A stretch of 64,000 nt of DNA from Piper betle. Taxonomy: Eukaryota > Streptophyta > Magnoliopsida > Piperales > Piperaceae. Within the stretch, counting starts at the first letter, position 1. Each line of letters begins with the position of its first letter. Made by a program: the position numbers and the translations under genes. Below are positions 22,923 to 36,986 of the stretch, piece after piece. Below the pieces are notes generated by a model. The model was given only the letters and a program-made list of their open reading frames with translations. It was not told the DNA's origin and did not search any database. The DNA lies in NCBI GenBank assembly GCA_033002965.1, contig JAURVB010003415.1, positions 1 to 64,000 on the forward strand, written 5' to 3'.

Positions 22923-24984
22923 GCCCTAGTTGGGGCTATTTTGAGCTGCCGCCACCCTAGGTAGGACCTCTCCGTGGCCAACTCCTCCCTACCAGACTTC
23001 TCTCATCCTTTCTTCTTACCGTCACACTCGGCATCCACATACCCTATCTGAGTCGGTTCTATGAACTCGCTGGCAACCATCTGCCGTCGTCATCGGCCAG
23101 TCACCACCCTAGGTCGGACCTCCTCCTGATGCCTTTGCCATGTCCCCGTTAGCTAGAAGGTAGCCACGCTGACGGAAACTGCAGTCATTGCCTTTGTCGG
23201 TGCCTTAGGCCAGACGCCTATGGGTACCTCCGACATGCTGGATTCCCTTGTGGGATGGCAATTATAGCTGTCACCACCCCTCGGAAACCGTTGGCAGCTG
23301 CAACTGTTACCGTTGTCACCGCTGATGTTAGGTATTCCCAATTTAGATGTGCACTCATTCATGTTATTAGTTATCATTAGATGTATGATGAATGTGATAT
23401 GATAATTAATTATGGATTAAATGATGTAATTGAATATTCACCAGATTATTGTAGCCATGTTGATCAGGTACTACATTGTTGATGAATTAAAATGAAGATG
23501 GATGTCAAGTAAGTCATATAGGATTCCAAATTGTATGCCTAGCAATGAATTGTGATTACGAGGCAAGACTTATGAATCTGGAATTAAGCATGAGTTAGGA
23601 ATTCATGTTGTAATTATGTATTAGTAATTTACAACTCTATGTTTTGATGGTGTAAAGAGATAGCAATCGGAGCATTATTGGTTATCCTGTGTTATGATTT
23701 TCGAGTGATTGCTATTGTGTGAGTGATTGTAGTGAATGACACTGTCTTTCATGTTTCAATAACTAGTTATTCTCTAGTTAATAGGTTGGTGTGTAAGAAT
23801 GAGACGATAAGTGATTTGGTTTTGCATGAATATGGTTAGTCCATCATGATTGCTCAGATTAGGTAGTGACAACGTTTATTTTGTGATTTCACATGTCTTG
23901 TTGTGTTCTTTTATTTGAATGTTCATGATAATATGTATTGATTCATCATGTGTATGCATCACATTCCTAGAATGGGTATTAGTATTTAGCTGTGATGTGT
24001 AGGTACGGAGTAGGATATTGCCACCTAGACATGTGATCTCACTTAGAGCTTCTACAAGGTTCGTTTAGGATTTGTCCCTTGTTTTTTACTCTATTATGTG
24101 TGATTTGATTTATTATTTGCAGGATGAGGTAAGTGGTGTTTTATCAGATCCCACTTAACTCAGGTCATTTAATTAAATAGTTTTTCGGCTTAATAACCCT
24201 CGAGGATGAGATCCCCTCGAGTCTAATTTTGAAAAAAGATCTACCGCAAGTTGCCTTCGGGCTTTTGATAATAAATCTCTTCCCAGGCCTATATATACTT
24301 TTATCAAGTTTTCAGTGAGATGAGAGATTGGAAACCAACTTGCACATACTATGAGTGGGTGTATGTGCCAGTCACAGCAGGCACTTGATTAGTGAGAGGG
24401 TTATTCCATTCCCGAGGGATTCAGGCAACTTCGTGTTTTGAGTTTCATCACACCTGGAGAAATGTGGAAGTTTACAGGTATTGTTTAGTACAGCTCATGT
24501 CAGGACATGTGGTTTAGAGGGTATTGAAAGCAACTGGCTAAGAGTACTTGGCCTTCGTGCTGAGGGCCAAAAGATATATTGAGGAAATAAGAGGACTTAG
24601 GATATACTGGTAATCACAATGGATCAGAAAGAAATAAGAAAATAGTGGAGATGCATTAGTAGACGAGTCAGCTTAGGATGTTATTGGTCCGCAACCCAAT
24701 GGTTCCCTAGTAGAGTAAGATTTTGGTAATGAAATGCAAATCATGATAATGTGATGCAACATTTATTTTAGTAAATGTGTTTAAATGTGAATATGTTCAG
24801 CAAGTGGGTCAAAAATGTGAGTGAGAATAATTAGATGGGTGTCAAGACCTAGTTTATGTAAAAGATTTTATTAATATCCCTTAGTATGCTATAGAATGAA
24901 GAAATTGGATGGTGTGATACATATAGTTATATATTGTTGTTTTGACAGGTTAGTCCTTTTTGTACTTTTAGGGAAACTCTGTTT
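22909..24984 (+). mobile_element. LTR A1' (duplicate of A1, both ends missing)
   Basis: It matches 2548 to about 4985 of LTR A1. The 5' end is missing because the duplication starts inside the LTR. The 3' end, with about 150 bases of LTR D beyond it, was removed by a deletion of about 370 bases at 24984/24986. A second deletion of about 260 bases lies near 24717. The core block (24120-24290), with the well preserved CTCGAG inverted repeat, and a TATA-like sequence at 24289-24297 are present. Confidence 0.8.
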
Positions 24985-27447
24985 GTTTGGATTTTTGAGG
25001 ATACCTCGTTCTCACCTCGATTTCTATTTGTAGAGCATCTGTTTAGCCTCATGTTAGCTTTGCTTTTCGAAGACGCCGATCAGAGCTTTTCGTCTTTATA
25101 TATCTACACACACGTGTTTTTTACTCTCACCTTCTTGAAGTTTAGCCTTAGCAAAACCGTGACTTTGTCTAGCCATCCTGCAAGCCTCTAGCCACCTTCT
25201 GACAGCCAGAGGGGTACCATTCTGACTACCATGCCACCCTCTATTGACCTGACCCAAGCTCCAGCATCGTTGCTATTAATATGATAGTGTTTTGTTCACT
25301 AGATTTCTATTGCCGTCACTATCGACTGCCATTTTGCCATTGGTGAGTCCCCCACTAGGGTTGTTGATAGCCCACATTGCCACCAATATTTTAAGCCAAG
25401 CCTTGACTGCCAATGGTAACTACATATTTCTCGGCAGTTGACCATCCTCTTTGCTGCTATTTTCCGACTAGCCGGTGGCCAAACTCCGTTGACCATCACT
25501 ACCATTGCCTTCCCGTCACCCTCTTTCATCGTTCACAACTGACAACAACCCAAGCCTTGCTACCATTGCCATTTTTAGGTGATGAGCATCACCAGCCCCA
25601 TCATGGCCATTTATCCACGTCATGTCTAGTGCCAAGCTTGCAACCACCTACCCACACATGTGTCCATCTGTTCGACTGCATCTGCCTACCTATGCTCATG
25701 TTCATGACCAATTCGAGTTGACTCAATTGACCTGGGTGACTCACTTAATTAACTTGGCACTCATTTTTCTAGATTTTTTTTGCGACCGTTTCTTGAATTT
25801 CAAGTCTCACTACATTAATTTAGATATATTTTCATATAGTTTAGCAAGTTTAGGTGTTGAATTATTTCATTTATTTATTGATTTATTTATTCATCTATTT
25901 ATGTATTTATTTCTTCTATAGTTATTTATTTATTTTGTGCAATATACTTATATGTTTATATATTCATTATTCACTTATTATAATCCGTGCTCATTATTTG
26001 TTTACATATTTATTTATTTGTCTGTTTATTTATTTATTCATTTATTTGTGCATTTATTGGATTTCATTCGTGTTTAGTTGCATAGTTATTTAGTTATTAT
26101 TTTTTTATTGTCATTCATTAATTAGGTATTATTTATTTATTATTATTTGTTAATTTATTTATTTAATTATTTTCTTACTAATAAGCATATTTAATTGGAT
26201 ATTTATCGCTTTGCGTGCTCCAAGTGTTGTATTATGTTTTGAATGTTTATTTAGTATTTGAGATGTTTACTTGTTAATTTAAGCGCGCACGCACACACAC
26301 ACACAAACAGCTATATACATTTAAAGTTATTAGACTTTAGTTGAGGTCTAATGTAGGTTCCAAAGTCCAAGCTCAATCTAGATGAGGAGAGATGGATAGA
26401 GCCTAGACCTCAAGTTCATTAGGACTTGCCATTTTTTATCTCTCTTTTATCGATATTTTTATTTTATATCATAAGACATGTCAAGTGACTATTTTATCTA
26501 ATCCCACCGCACACGGGGCCTATTTAAATCTGTTTTTACTTTTGAGCTTAATAACCTTGATAATGAGATCCCTCACATTGTCTTCAAACTTAGATCTATT
26601 TCATGTTGCCTTCGAGCTTATTCATATGATTCTCTTCCAAGCCTTTCATAAAGTTTTCATTGTGTTTTTGCATGACAATAGTGTCTAGATTTGATCTTGT
26701 AATGTACCGTTAGAGGAAGCATATGTACATTGCAGCAGACTTTTTTATAAGATCCCCTACAATTAGTTAATTTAGTTAGTGAAATTTATTACCTACCAGT
26801 GTAAGATCTAATATAATAGCGGGAATATAATTGTGATCTTTAATTTAGTTAACCATGCTTGAAAAAATAACTAGGCCCATCAAGTTGCACATGGCCTAGG
26901 TCATTACACTCTTGAATAGTAAGCACATCATTCCATTCCCAAAGTATTTTGACATTTCTACTTCTTGAGCTTTCTCACACCCACAAAAGCATGGAGTAAA
27001 TAAGTATTACTATATATATTGCATGTCTAGGCTTATGGTATTAATGAAGATGACTTTCTGAGAGTATTCAGCCTTTGGAATGATAGAGATTCTAAAGAAG
27101 GCGTAGAATGATTTCTACTGAGAGTGGAACCAATGATTAATATTTTCAAGGCTTGCATTGCTAATAATGGAACAAGTAAGCAACTTATTAGTGGGGCTCT
27201 CTCGCAGCAGGAGCGGGGAGGCCTCCTAGGAGATGCTATTTGAGTGTTTCCACGAAATTATGTATTTGGTTTTGCTTCCTCATGGGAGTTAACTTCCACT
27301 CACCAGTTTGTATTTGTTACTTTAAGACTAATGACACTTGTTGATGATATTTTTTCTATTATATACGTGTGCTTAGTATTCCTCAAAGTTAAGCCAACAC
27401 TAATGGCAGGACAAAGAGTTTTTACACACAATTATGCTTAGTGCACC

Positions 27448-30342
27448 CGTAACACCCCGATTTAGGTTCACCTAAGAACCCAAACAGAAATATTACGATT
27501 GTGTCAAGTTATGTGAAAAGTTGTTCATCAGTTAGACTCGATGGATAAAATATATCGAAACAACCTGTTTGGTGTCATGAGAATAGAAGACATTTTAAAT
27601 ATGCGTTAATATACATCAAATAAAAAAAGTAAGAAAGAAAATATCTGCGTTGAGCTTAAGTGTGTGTAGCGTTTATCTGTCTTTCCACCAAAGTCAACTC
27701 AGGATTTCGAAATCTACATATATAATATGAAAAATATAAATAACAAGTTTTACTGGTTCGAAAAATAAATAGTACAAACTGACAAATGCGTATTCCATTA
27801 CCCACGGAACTTATGAAACTTCAGAGTTGCCTCACACTTGGTGGTAAACAAACATACTTAAACAAGTGTTGGCATGCATGCATGGCTAACATTCATATTC
27901 ATACATATAACACTTACGCCCTCGCATCTTCTATATTACACCCGCCACGGTACTCAAGTGGCAAAAGGAATAGTTAGGTTAGTGTCACAAATTCCAGAAA
28001 TATGATGTGCTACGCGGTACACTCATAGACCGTACTACATTAGGGTTTGAAGGAGTATTAGTGTGTCCACACATATCTCCATACCGCCACTCTCATGATC
28101 CATAGTGGGCGTACTTATATAATAAGTTTAGGGAAGAGGCATGTATCATATATTTCTAAAGCTTCAATTTGAAGACCAATAAAGGATCTCTTTCTTATAG
28201 TTTTATTGAATATGTATAGAAAACATGGCTAAATGGCATAACATTAGAGGGATCCCATAAAACGCAGCCTATATATCTACGACAAGCTCAGATACCATAA
28301 CCAACATCCAAAACCCACTACTAAGTAAAATTCTAACATTTCTAGACAATGTATGCTCGTGGTGTGTGCACACACCATCAATACATCCAAATAAATAAGA
28401 CAATGCTAAATAAACATACAACTAAACATCTAACACGCAAATTGAGACATAATAAAATAAATAACTAATAAATAAATAAAAATTAATTAATTTAATACAC
28501 TCATGAATAAATAGATAAATAATAAATATATGAAAATAATAATACTCTAATCCTAAAGTAATAATATGATTATGCTATATAAATATAGGGCTAAGAACGA
28601 GTGAATATCACATATACTTGTGTTTACTAGTGGTAAATATATAAATAATTAAATCTATCAATACATAATCATTCTATAAATAAATAAACAGTTAGTTAAT
28701 TTTAATTTATCATGAATAATATTAATATCATAGTAATCTAATACAAAATATGTAATTAAATACAATTAAATACTAACATGCACGTAACGAACAAATAAAT
28801 AAATAAATAAAAATTAGTAAACATACTAAGACTAATATTCATAGGTAAATATAATATTAATAATAACATATAATCATGTAAACATTTATCATATACAATA
28901 AACATATAAATATAAATAAATAAATAATAATGAATAAATACACAAATAAATAAAACATTCATAATATCAAAATATGTTAAATAATGTAAATATGTATGTA
29001 AATTAATGGAAGAGTTTTCGAATTACAAAAACGGTGCAAGAACGAATGAAAGCCGTTCGTAAATGATTGAACCAAGTCAACTAAGTTGAACCGAACCAAG
29101 TTGTGCCGAGTTAACTTGGTCTCGATTAAATAACTACTGGGCAGGGTCGGCTGGGCTGATCTGGACTAATGGACACGAACCCGGTCTCCGACTGGCGAAT
29201 TCAAACATGACCAGGCAGATGCGAATGTGGACATGGGCTGGATGGGGATGCTGTTGCCCGTCGCCAAAAACGCTAACGGCGGCGCAGCTGGGGTCGATGC
29301 TGGTTGGGATCAACAGAAGGCGTCAAGGTGGAGGTACTGGTGGTGATGATCGGTCCGGACATCTACTAGCTGGAAAATGGTTGAAAAGAGGGTGGAATTG
29401 CCATGGGTATGGCGGTGTCGCCGATGATGATTGCAGCCGTGGCTATAGTCGTGGGTGGTCTCAAAATGGAGATCTCGGCAAGATGAAGTTGTGTGGGTGA
29501 TCGGATCTCCGGGAGTTGGCCTGCCGACTCTGCAAAATGGCCTGAAGGGTGGCGGAGGCAAAAACCAGCTTCAAAAACTCCCTTGCCGATGGTGGCGATG
29601 GTCATGAGTGGTATGAATGGAAAGCCGGCCTCAAGGCGGTCATGGGGGTGGTGGTCCGGTGGCCGGGAACAAGCCAAAGTGGTGGCGGCGCTATAGGTGT
29701 AGAGCTCAAAATCGTGGGAAATCTCTGGAAATCAATGAGAGGAAGCTAGGGCTTATGCAGATCTTGGCACATGACATGATCTGAAAGCCCAACAACTTAT
29801 GGTCTAGTGGGACCCACCTATAGGTATATGCAATATACATATGGATGGAAAGTTCGGATCGAGACCGTTTAAAACAAAAACTGACTTGAGTCCTAAAATT
29901 AACTCTATAGTTGAGAATTGAAACAAGTAGGCTAAATGGGCCTCGAACCCTAAACTCAATCTGGGGAAAAAATTTTATGACTCAATCTAGTTGGTCCTAT
30001 AGGGGCAATTCGGTAGTCTGAAATCCCTAAGCTACATGCAAATGAGATACCCTGAAAATCCCTAATGGATGCTAAATGCTGCAATGACCTAAATCTTAGC
30101 CTAAAACCCTGGCTAACTCATACAAATCATCTGCATGCGTCACATACACATTGATAACTCATGCTCTGATCATTTGCATGTCGGGCATACTCAGCTACTA
30201 TAACATGCTCATATGGCCATATGGGACCATATTCATCGTCTGCAAATTGGTCTGGCTCGAGCTTGTTCGAACTGACTCGAGATTGGCCCAAACTAGGCAA
30301 ACTACAAGCAGGTAAAACCTTAACCTGAAGTTGGGTTTTACA
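27448..30342 (-). repeat. 3' LTR of the 9.5-kb element
   Basis: On the minus strand it starts TGTAAAACCC at 30342 and ends GGGGTGTTACG at 27448 (last base normally A). It contains the TTTA-rich tract (28430-28970) and a GC-rich portion (29180-29760). It differs from its partner LTR at many positions, roughly one in seven to eight by eye, and lacks about 110 bases present at 34850-34960. Confidence 0.85.
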
Positions 30343-30343
30343 A

Positions 30344-30355
30344 CCTCTCCTCCTT
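30344..30355 (-). promoter_or_regulatory. Polypurine tract of the 9.5-kb element
   Basis: The minus strand reads AAGGAGGAGAGG directly before the 3' LTR. This is the expected primer site for plus-strand DNA synthesis. Confidence 0.75.
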
Positions 30356-32694
30356 ATAAAAATTTTTTCCTGGGAATTTCTTACATTAAGTGCATTCAAA
30401 GGACTTAACGGAAGATGTCATCTAGTTGGCAAACTGGTAGCTATCCTTCAAAAGGTAACTGCACACGGCCCGAACTGACCAACATGATGCTGGAACTCTA
30501 AACATTGACAAAGCTAGCTAGCTCTTTAATAATCTAGCTGGACGGACTACATGTAATCGAATTATCTGTCGAAATATACCATACATGCTAGAATCATCTG
30601 ATTGTATAGATCATACATGCTAAAATCATTGCGCTGGACAAGCTCCTAGGGACACTGTAAACTATGGGGACTGAAATACAAAGACCTCGACATAGAAAAA
30701 CCTAGGTTCACCCGTAAGGGTCTACTGGGTGGTCAGGTAGGTACTCTAAAGTACTGCAGAGTACTAATTTGAGCTATGTTAGGAAGAACTATGTCGATGC
30801 GAGGTATGTGGCGTAACATCTACCCATGTCTCCCTGATCCTCATCAATGTGACAGGTCAACTATGTATACCCTCAAGGTGTCCGACCTGCTAGCATATGA
30901 CTCCAGTACCCAATAAAGGTATATGCTAATGGGTTGTATGGTTCACTGTCCCTATAATAACAACCAAATTGCTCATTAGGTCTTAGCTAACTCGGTCCCC
31001 AATCAAGTATCTCACTCTATTCCATAATGGAACAAGGACAACTGCTATGACTCTACTGCAAGCTATGGTTCTCGCAATTATATACATAACTACTAACTGC
31101 TACTAATGGGAGCTCTCTATTATAGAATGAAGGCGAGAACACCTGTACATGTACATGTACAATTTGTCTCAAAGAGTATGAAAGCATACTCTGTATGGAA
31201 CTATGAAGTCTGCATCTTGTCTGTGGCACATGCACCGGTCAATGTCTGCTCATCTCAACCATTTGGAAAATAGATAGTAGGACTAATATATCTAAAAGGG
31301 TAAGTGTAAAAATACTCGACTCTTTCTGGTGTCTATGCCTCACATGGAAAGAGAATGGATCTCTCGTGAAAAACTGGTCACACTGCTCTAGGACTCTAAC
31401 TAGTATGTGTCTCATCCTCACGTGGTCTAAAATTAGGTCTGTTGGAAGAGTACATTGATATGAAAAAATCTTACTAGGTATTGGCATCACTCTATCTGTG
31501 GTGGTGTAAAGGTAATCGTGCGAGTCATCATGGTAATAAAAACTCTGTATAAGATACTAAGTGGTTTGAAAATATAGGTAGGTCCATTGATATGTCTCTA
31601 AGATCATCATGATTGGACTTCGCCATAGGCGGCCAGCCTCTAGAACAGTCAATCAATAACGAGCAAAAGAGACAGCTCCTAAGTAGCTCTAGTTCAATCA
31701 ATTAATAATAGGCTTGTGTTTCTTGATACCATACTAGTCACGCACTTCTAAATGGGTGGGATTCAAACGACCCAAAGAACTACTATCTGTCCTCGAGTCT
31801 ACAGGGACTCATAGTGAGGTTTAAAACATGTCTCATCTATTCTTCAGGGGTGTGTGACTTGCTGTCCTGTACCAATTTGTAACACTAATCTTGACTCACA
31901 TGACTACTATCATTGTGGTATACTCTCAAGTAAAGTCATAAGTCAATATGAGCATACATTGGTGTCCTTCTATTTAGTCAACATGATCCGGTCTGACTAA
32001 AGTTTCTATTTGCGTCACTCCCAAGCTTGGGTGAAGTTGTGTCCTCCAGATTGGTCTGTCATCGGCTACGTGCTTTATAAGTTCTAAACAATACCACGAA
32101 GGTACCTCCTATACTTTGGGTAAAGGCTAAATCCTATATCTCAAGGTAAGAAGATAATCGTACAGGTGAAGCATAAGCAAATCATACTCTCCCTAAAGGA
32201 CACTCCCTCACTAAACCCACTATATAAGCCATGGCCTCTAATGGGAGTCGAATACCTCTCATTGGCCGAGGTGACACTACTTGTTTGACCATCTACCTGA
32301 TCTGTATACCCTAGCTATAACTCATACGTTTGTTGTCATGCTGACTGAACAATCTAACCTTTGTGGCTTTCCCATTTAGAGGTCATACTGCATTATTTTC
32401 TAACTCTATCCATACGCAGCCCTATAAGACCGTCACTAATAGTGTTTGATGATCCCTATAAGACTATCATTAACATTATCTTGCAATACACAATTGACCC
32501 AAGGATGTCAGGTCAAGGCGATGGTATGCAAGATGGCTGGCGAAGTCAATCACGTGTCATCACAACAAAATAGTTCCAGTACACCTAACTTTCCTCTGTC
32601 TGACTGATGTTATTGTAGCTATATCTTGTCCTCAATCATTGACACTACTTTGCTTTGAAACTATGGCATGTGGTCTCTCTGCAATGCTATGAAC

Positions 32695-32825
32695 ATCCAC
32701 AAGTCGGTGGATGGGCAATTTGGACGGTGGTTGGGCATCACAGATGGCAGTTGTGCTACTTGGATGGTTGTTGTGCAACTTGAATGATGGTTGTGCATCA
32801 CGGACAACTGTTGTGCTTCCAATGG
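32695..32825 (-). repeat. Degenerate tandem repeat in the element's internal region
   Basis: On the minus strand, units of about 20 bases of the form GCACAACCACCGTCCAAGTT repeat with variation. The homologous place in the plus-strand element (56326-56530) has a longer array. Confidence 0.65.
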
Positions 32826-33991
32826 CTGAAGATTTGATCTTGATCGTGTACATCGTGAACCCATTATTGTCTCTAACATGTTTATCTCAATGTGTCTATT
32901 TCCCTAGAGGTAGCTACTATCAACTCAACTCAAGTTATCTAACCATGCGTGTCTGATCTAGAGGGGTCTGGATCATAGTGGTGACACGTACGATGGAAAT
33001 ATAATGTTGAGCCCACACTAGTCTCTTAGAATGTAGAGTAACTATTCCCATAAGCACTATTTAATTTTCAATAGCAATCACTAATTTGGCCTTGGCAGAT
33101 CGAGTTAAATCCGATCAACTGCCTAAATCTGTGCTCAAATGTAATCTTGCTCATTCTCAATGTGTTCCTGCCTCTGTCTATTGAAGAGTGGCCAACAATA
33201 CTGTTGGGACAGACATACACTAGTAGAAGAGGGGGGCGCGGGCTATGAAGTGTCCATGGGACTATAGATCAACCTCGCTACTCATCATCATCTATTGTTA
33301 TCTCCTGGAAGTAGTCTATCCAAGTCATCTGTCCAAACTCACATCTGTGCTCCGAGTGTTCCAAGTGCTTAAGTGGATCTATTGGCATAGTCACATCCTC
33401 CATCCACAAGGATCTTTCTAAAGATCCTCAATGTAGACCTCGGATTATGCCTAATGGATTTGTTTAAAGCGCTTGATGGTCCAAGCTCATGTGTCACGTA
33501 ATTGCATGAGTATCTCCATACTCCAAGCTTCCTACTGGTGTCATCTCTTATAATTCCGTCTTGTGATGTACACTATGTTCTAAGGAAGGACTGATGTAGT
33601 GACATGTAAAAGATGGGCGAGTGTTACAATGTAGTTGCCAAAGTTATAGTTACTCCTGGTCACCATCTAATTCAACCTCAGCTAACTGAGCATGTGGACA
33701 CTCTTACGTCATCCAAATCTCTTGCACGATAAAAGAAAAAGGCATGTCTCTGAGCTTATCAAGACAATCCAGTGAGATCCCTGCTAGTATCTACTAAATC
33801 ATGATCTCATATTCATCTCATAAGTCCTATATAATCCCAAACACCAAAGCATGCACTACTCAGGTCTCACTGACCACACCATCTGAAATCGTAAGAAAAA
33901 AAACCAAAGAAAATACCTGTCAGCTTGGCTAGGGACAGCTCCACACACTTGGCTTAAAACAATAGTCTTCCGTCTCAATAGACCAAGATAT

Positions 33992-34004
33992 GGCTCTGAT
34001 ACCA
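33992..34004 (-). promoter_or_regulatory. Primer binding site (initiator Met tRNA type)
   Basis: The minus strand reads TGGTATCAGAGCC, the typical plant LTR retrotransposon site complementary to the 3' end of initiator methionine tRNA. It lies 3 bases from the 5' LTR end at 34008. Confidence 0.85.
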
Positions 34005-34007
34005 AAC

Positions 34008-36986
34008 TATAACACCCTAATTTCGGTTCACCAAAGAACCAAATTAGAAATTTTACGATCAAGTCAAGTCATAATTAAAGTTATTCGTCAGTTAGACTCG
34101 ATTGATAAAATATGTTGAAACAACCCACTTGGTGTCATGAGAATGGAAGACATTGTTAAATATACGTTAAAATACATCAAATATAAATAAAAGTAAAAAA
34201 ATAATTGCACTGCGCTCAAATGTGTGTAGCATTTATCTATTCTTCCACCAAAGTCAACTCAGGATTTTAAAACCTACATATATAATATAAAAAATGTCAT
34301 CAAAAAATGTTACTAGTCTGAAAAATAACTAGTACAAACTAGCAAATGGGTATTCCATTACCCACAGAAACTTATGAAACTTTAGAATTGCCTCACACTG
34401 GACGGTAAGCAAACATACTTAAATAAGTGTTGTCGCACATGCACGGCTAATATTCATATTCATACATACAACTCTTATGCCCTCACATCCCCTATATTAC
34501 ACCCGCATTGGTACTTGAATGGCAAAAGGAACGGTTAAGTTAGTGCCACAAATTCCAGAAATATGTTGTGTTACGTAGTACCCTCATATACCGTACTACC
34601 TCAGGGTTTAAAGGAGTATTAGTACGGTCCATACATATCTCCATACCCCTCACTCTCTTATTCATGAAATGCGTAAAAGCATGCGTACTTGTATAATAGG
34701 TTTAGGGAAGAGGCATGTATAATATATTTCTGGAGCTTCAATTCGAAAACCAACAAAGGATCTCATCCTTGTAGTTTTATTAAACATGTGTAGAAAATAC
34801 GGCTAAATGGCCCAACATCAGAGGGATCTGATAAAATGCAGCCGATGTCATACTATATCTAAAACATGATTAAACTCGACACATAAGGAGTCAAGCAGGG
34901 ATCAAGTAAAAAGAGAGTCATACGGACCCCAAGCTTCAAGTGTGTCGATACATCTACGGCAAACTCGAACTCTGTAACCTACATCCAAAACCCACTACTA
35001 AGTAAAATTCTAACATTTCTATATGATGCATGCTCGTGTTGTGTGCTCACATCATCAATACTTCCTAATAAATAAGACAATGCTAAATAAACCTACAACT
35101 AAACATTTAGGATAAAAATTGAGAAATAAAAAAATAAATAACTAATAAATAAATAAATAATAATTAATTAAATACACTCATGAATAAATAGAAAAATAAT
35201 AAATACATGAAAATAATAATACTCTAATCATAAAGTAATAATATGATTATGCTATATAAATACAAGGCTAAGCACGAGCAAATATCACATATACTTTTGT
35301 TTGCTCGTGCTAGTAAATATATAAATAATTAAATAAATAAATACATAATTATTCTATAAATAGATAAATAAATTAACAATTGGTTAATTTTAATTGATCA
35401 TGAATAATATTAATATCATTTTAATATAATACAAAATACATAATTAAATGCTAACATGCACGTAACAAAAAAATAAATAAATAAACAAGTAAATAAATGT
35501 AAATTATTAAATATAATAAGACTAATATTCATATGTAAATATAATATTAATAATAACAAATAATCATGTTAACATTCATCAAATACGAAAAATATATAAA
35601 TAAAAATAAATAAACAATAATGAATAAATAGATAAATAAATAAAACACTCATAATATCAAAATATGCTAAATAATGTAAATATCTATCTAAACTAATGTA
35701 AGAGTTCTCAAATTATCAAAAATAGTGCAAAAACGGATGAAAACGGCCTGTAAATGACTAAACCAGGTCAACTGAGCTGAACCAAATAGAGTTGGGCCGA
35801 GTCAACTTGGTCTCGGTTAAATAAACTGCTGGGCTAGGTCAACTGGGCGAGTCTGAACTAATGGACACAGACACACGGGCCGGACAGGGCTGCCGTTGCT
35901 CGTCGCCCGAAAATTCTGACGGCAACGTGGCCAGGGTCCCCGCCGGTCGGGAAGGCGGAGGTGCTGGTTGTGACAACTGGTAGGGTCCGACTGTTTGCTA
36001 GCCAAAAAACAGCCGAAAAGATGGCAGAATCGACACAGGTGTGGCAGGGTTGCTGACAGCTTTCATGCCGCAGCTATAGTCGTAGGTGGTCGCAAAATGG
36101 AGATCTCGGCAAGATGAATTTGTGTGGGTGATCAGATTGCTAGGAGTTGCCCGCCAACGTCGAAAAATGGCCTGAAAGGGTGGCAGCAGCAAAAACCGGC
36201 TTCAAAAACTCCCTCACCGCTGGCGACTGTGGCAGCGCCAATGCTTGTAAGTGGTATGAATGGAACTCCGGTCGCGAGGCGGTCATGGGGGTGTCTTTTC
36301 GGTGGCCAGGGGCGAGGCGGAAAGTCACCGATAGAAAGCCAAAGTGGCAATGGCGCTATGGGTGTAGAGCTCAAAATTGTGGGAAATATCTGGAAATCAA
36401 TGGGAGGAAGCTAGGGCTGATGTGGATCTTACCACATGGCATGATCAAAATGCCCAACATCTCGTGGTCTAGTGGGACCCACTTATGGGTATATCCAATA
36501 TACATATTGACGGAACGCTCGGATCGAGACCGTCTAAAATATAAACTGACTCGAATCCTAAAATTGATTTTATAGTTGAGAATCAAGTCAAAAAGGCTAA
36601 ATGAGCCTCGAACCCTAACCTCAATCGGGTAAAAAAATCTGTGACTCAATCAAATTGGGCCTACAGGGGCAAGTTGGTAGTCATGAAATCCCTAAGCTGC
36701 ATGCAAATGAGATACCCTAAAAATTCCTAATGGATACTAAACGCTGCAGCGGCCTAAATCAAAGCCTAAAACCCTGGCTAACTCATAGAAATCATCTATA
36801 TACCTTGCGTATACACAAATAATTCATGCTATGCTCAGTTACTATAATATACTCATACAGCCATATGGGCCCATATTCATAGTTTGAAAATTTGTTTGGC
36901 TCGGGTTTGCTTGAATAGACTAGAGACTAGCCCGAACAGGGCAAACTACAAGCAGGTAAAACCCTAACCCAAAGCTGAGTTTTACA
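34008..36986 (-). repeat. 5' LTR of the 9.5-kb element
   Basis: On the minus strand it starts TGTAAAACTC at 36986 and ends AGGGTGTTATA at 34008. It has the same internal order as its partner at 27448: the GC-rich part is at 35880-36420 and the TTTA-rich tract at 35090-35690. Confidence 0.85.

Larger units (their letters stand above)
30343..34007 (-). other. Internal region of the 9.5-kb element, no recognised coding
   Basis: 3.7 kb with stops in all frames. Parts match the internal region of the plus-strand family member at 55215-56783, for instance the stretch around 33560 and the repeat array near 32700-32825. Sequence conservation without reading frames suggests that RNA-level functions (packaging, priming) rather than proteins kept it similar. 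Confidence 0.7.
27448..36986 (-). mobile_element. LARD-like LTR retrotransposon, family B, non-coding internal region
   Basis: A complete two-LTR structure in minus orientation. The 3' LTR is 27448-30342 (2895 bases), the 5' LTR 34008-36986 (2979 bases), and the internal region 30343-34007 (3665 bases). The primer binding site lies 3 bases inside the 5' LTR and a polypurine tract abuts the 3' LTR. I see no gag, protease, reverse transcriptase, RNase H or integrase motifs; no open frame exceeds about 90 codons. Long LTRs with a conserved internal region of about 3.5 kb and no coding capacity are the known features of LARD elements. The insertion splits LTR D'. The flanks GCACC (27443-27447) and AAGCC (36987-36991) are a decayed target-site duplication. 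The unbroken site is seen at about 7811-7820 in copy 1. A degraded autonomous element remains possible. Confidence 0.8.

Noticed and set aside
28430..28970. Regular AT-rich repeats considered as a CRISPR-like array or satellite
   Set aside because: Units are 4-base TTTA words without spacers, inside a retrotransposon LTR of a plant genome.
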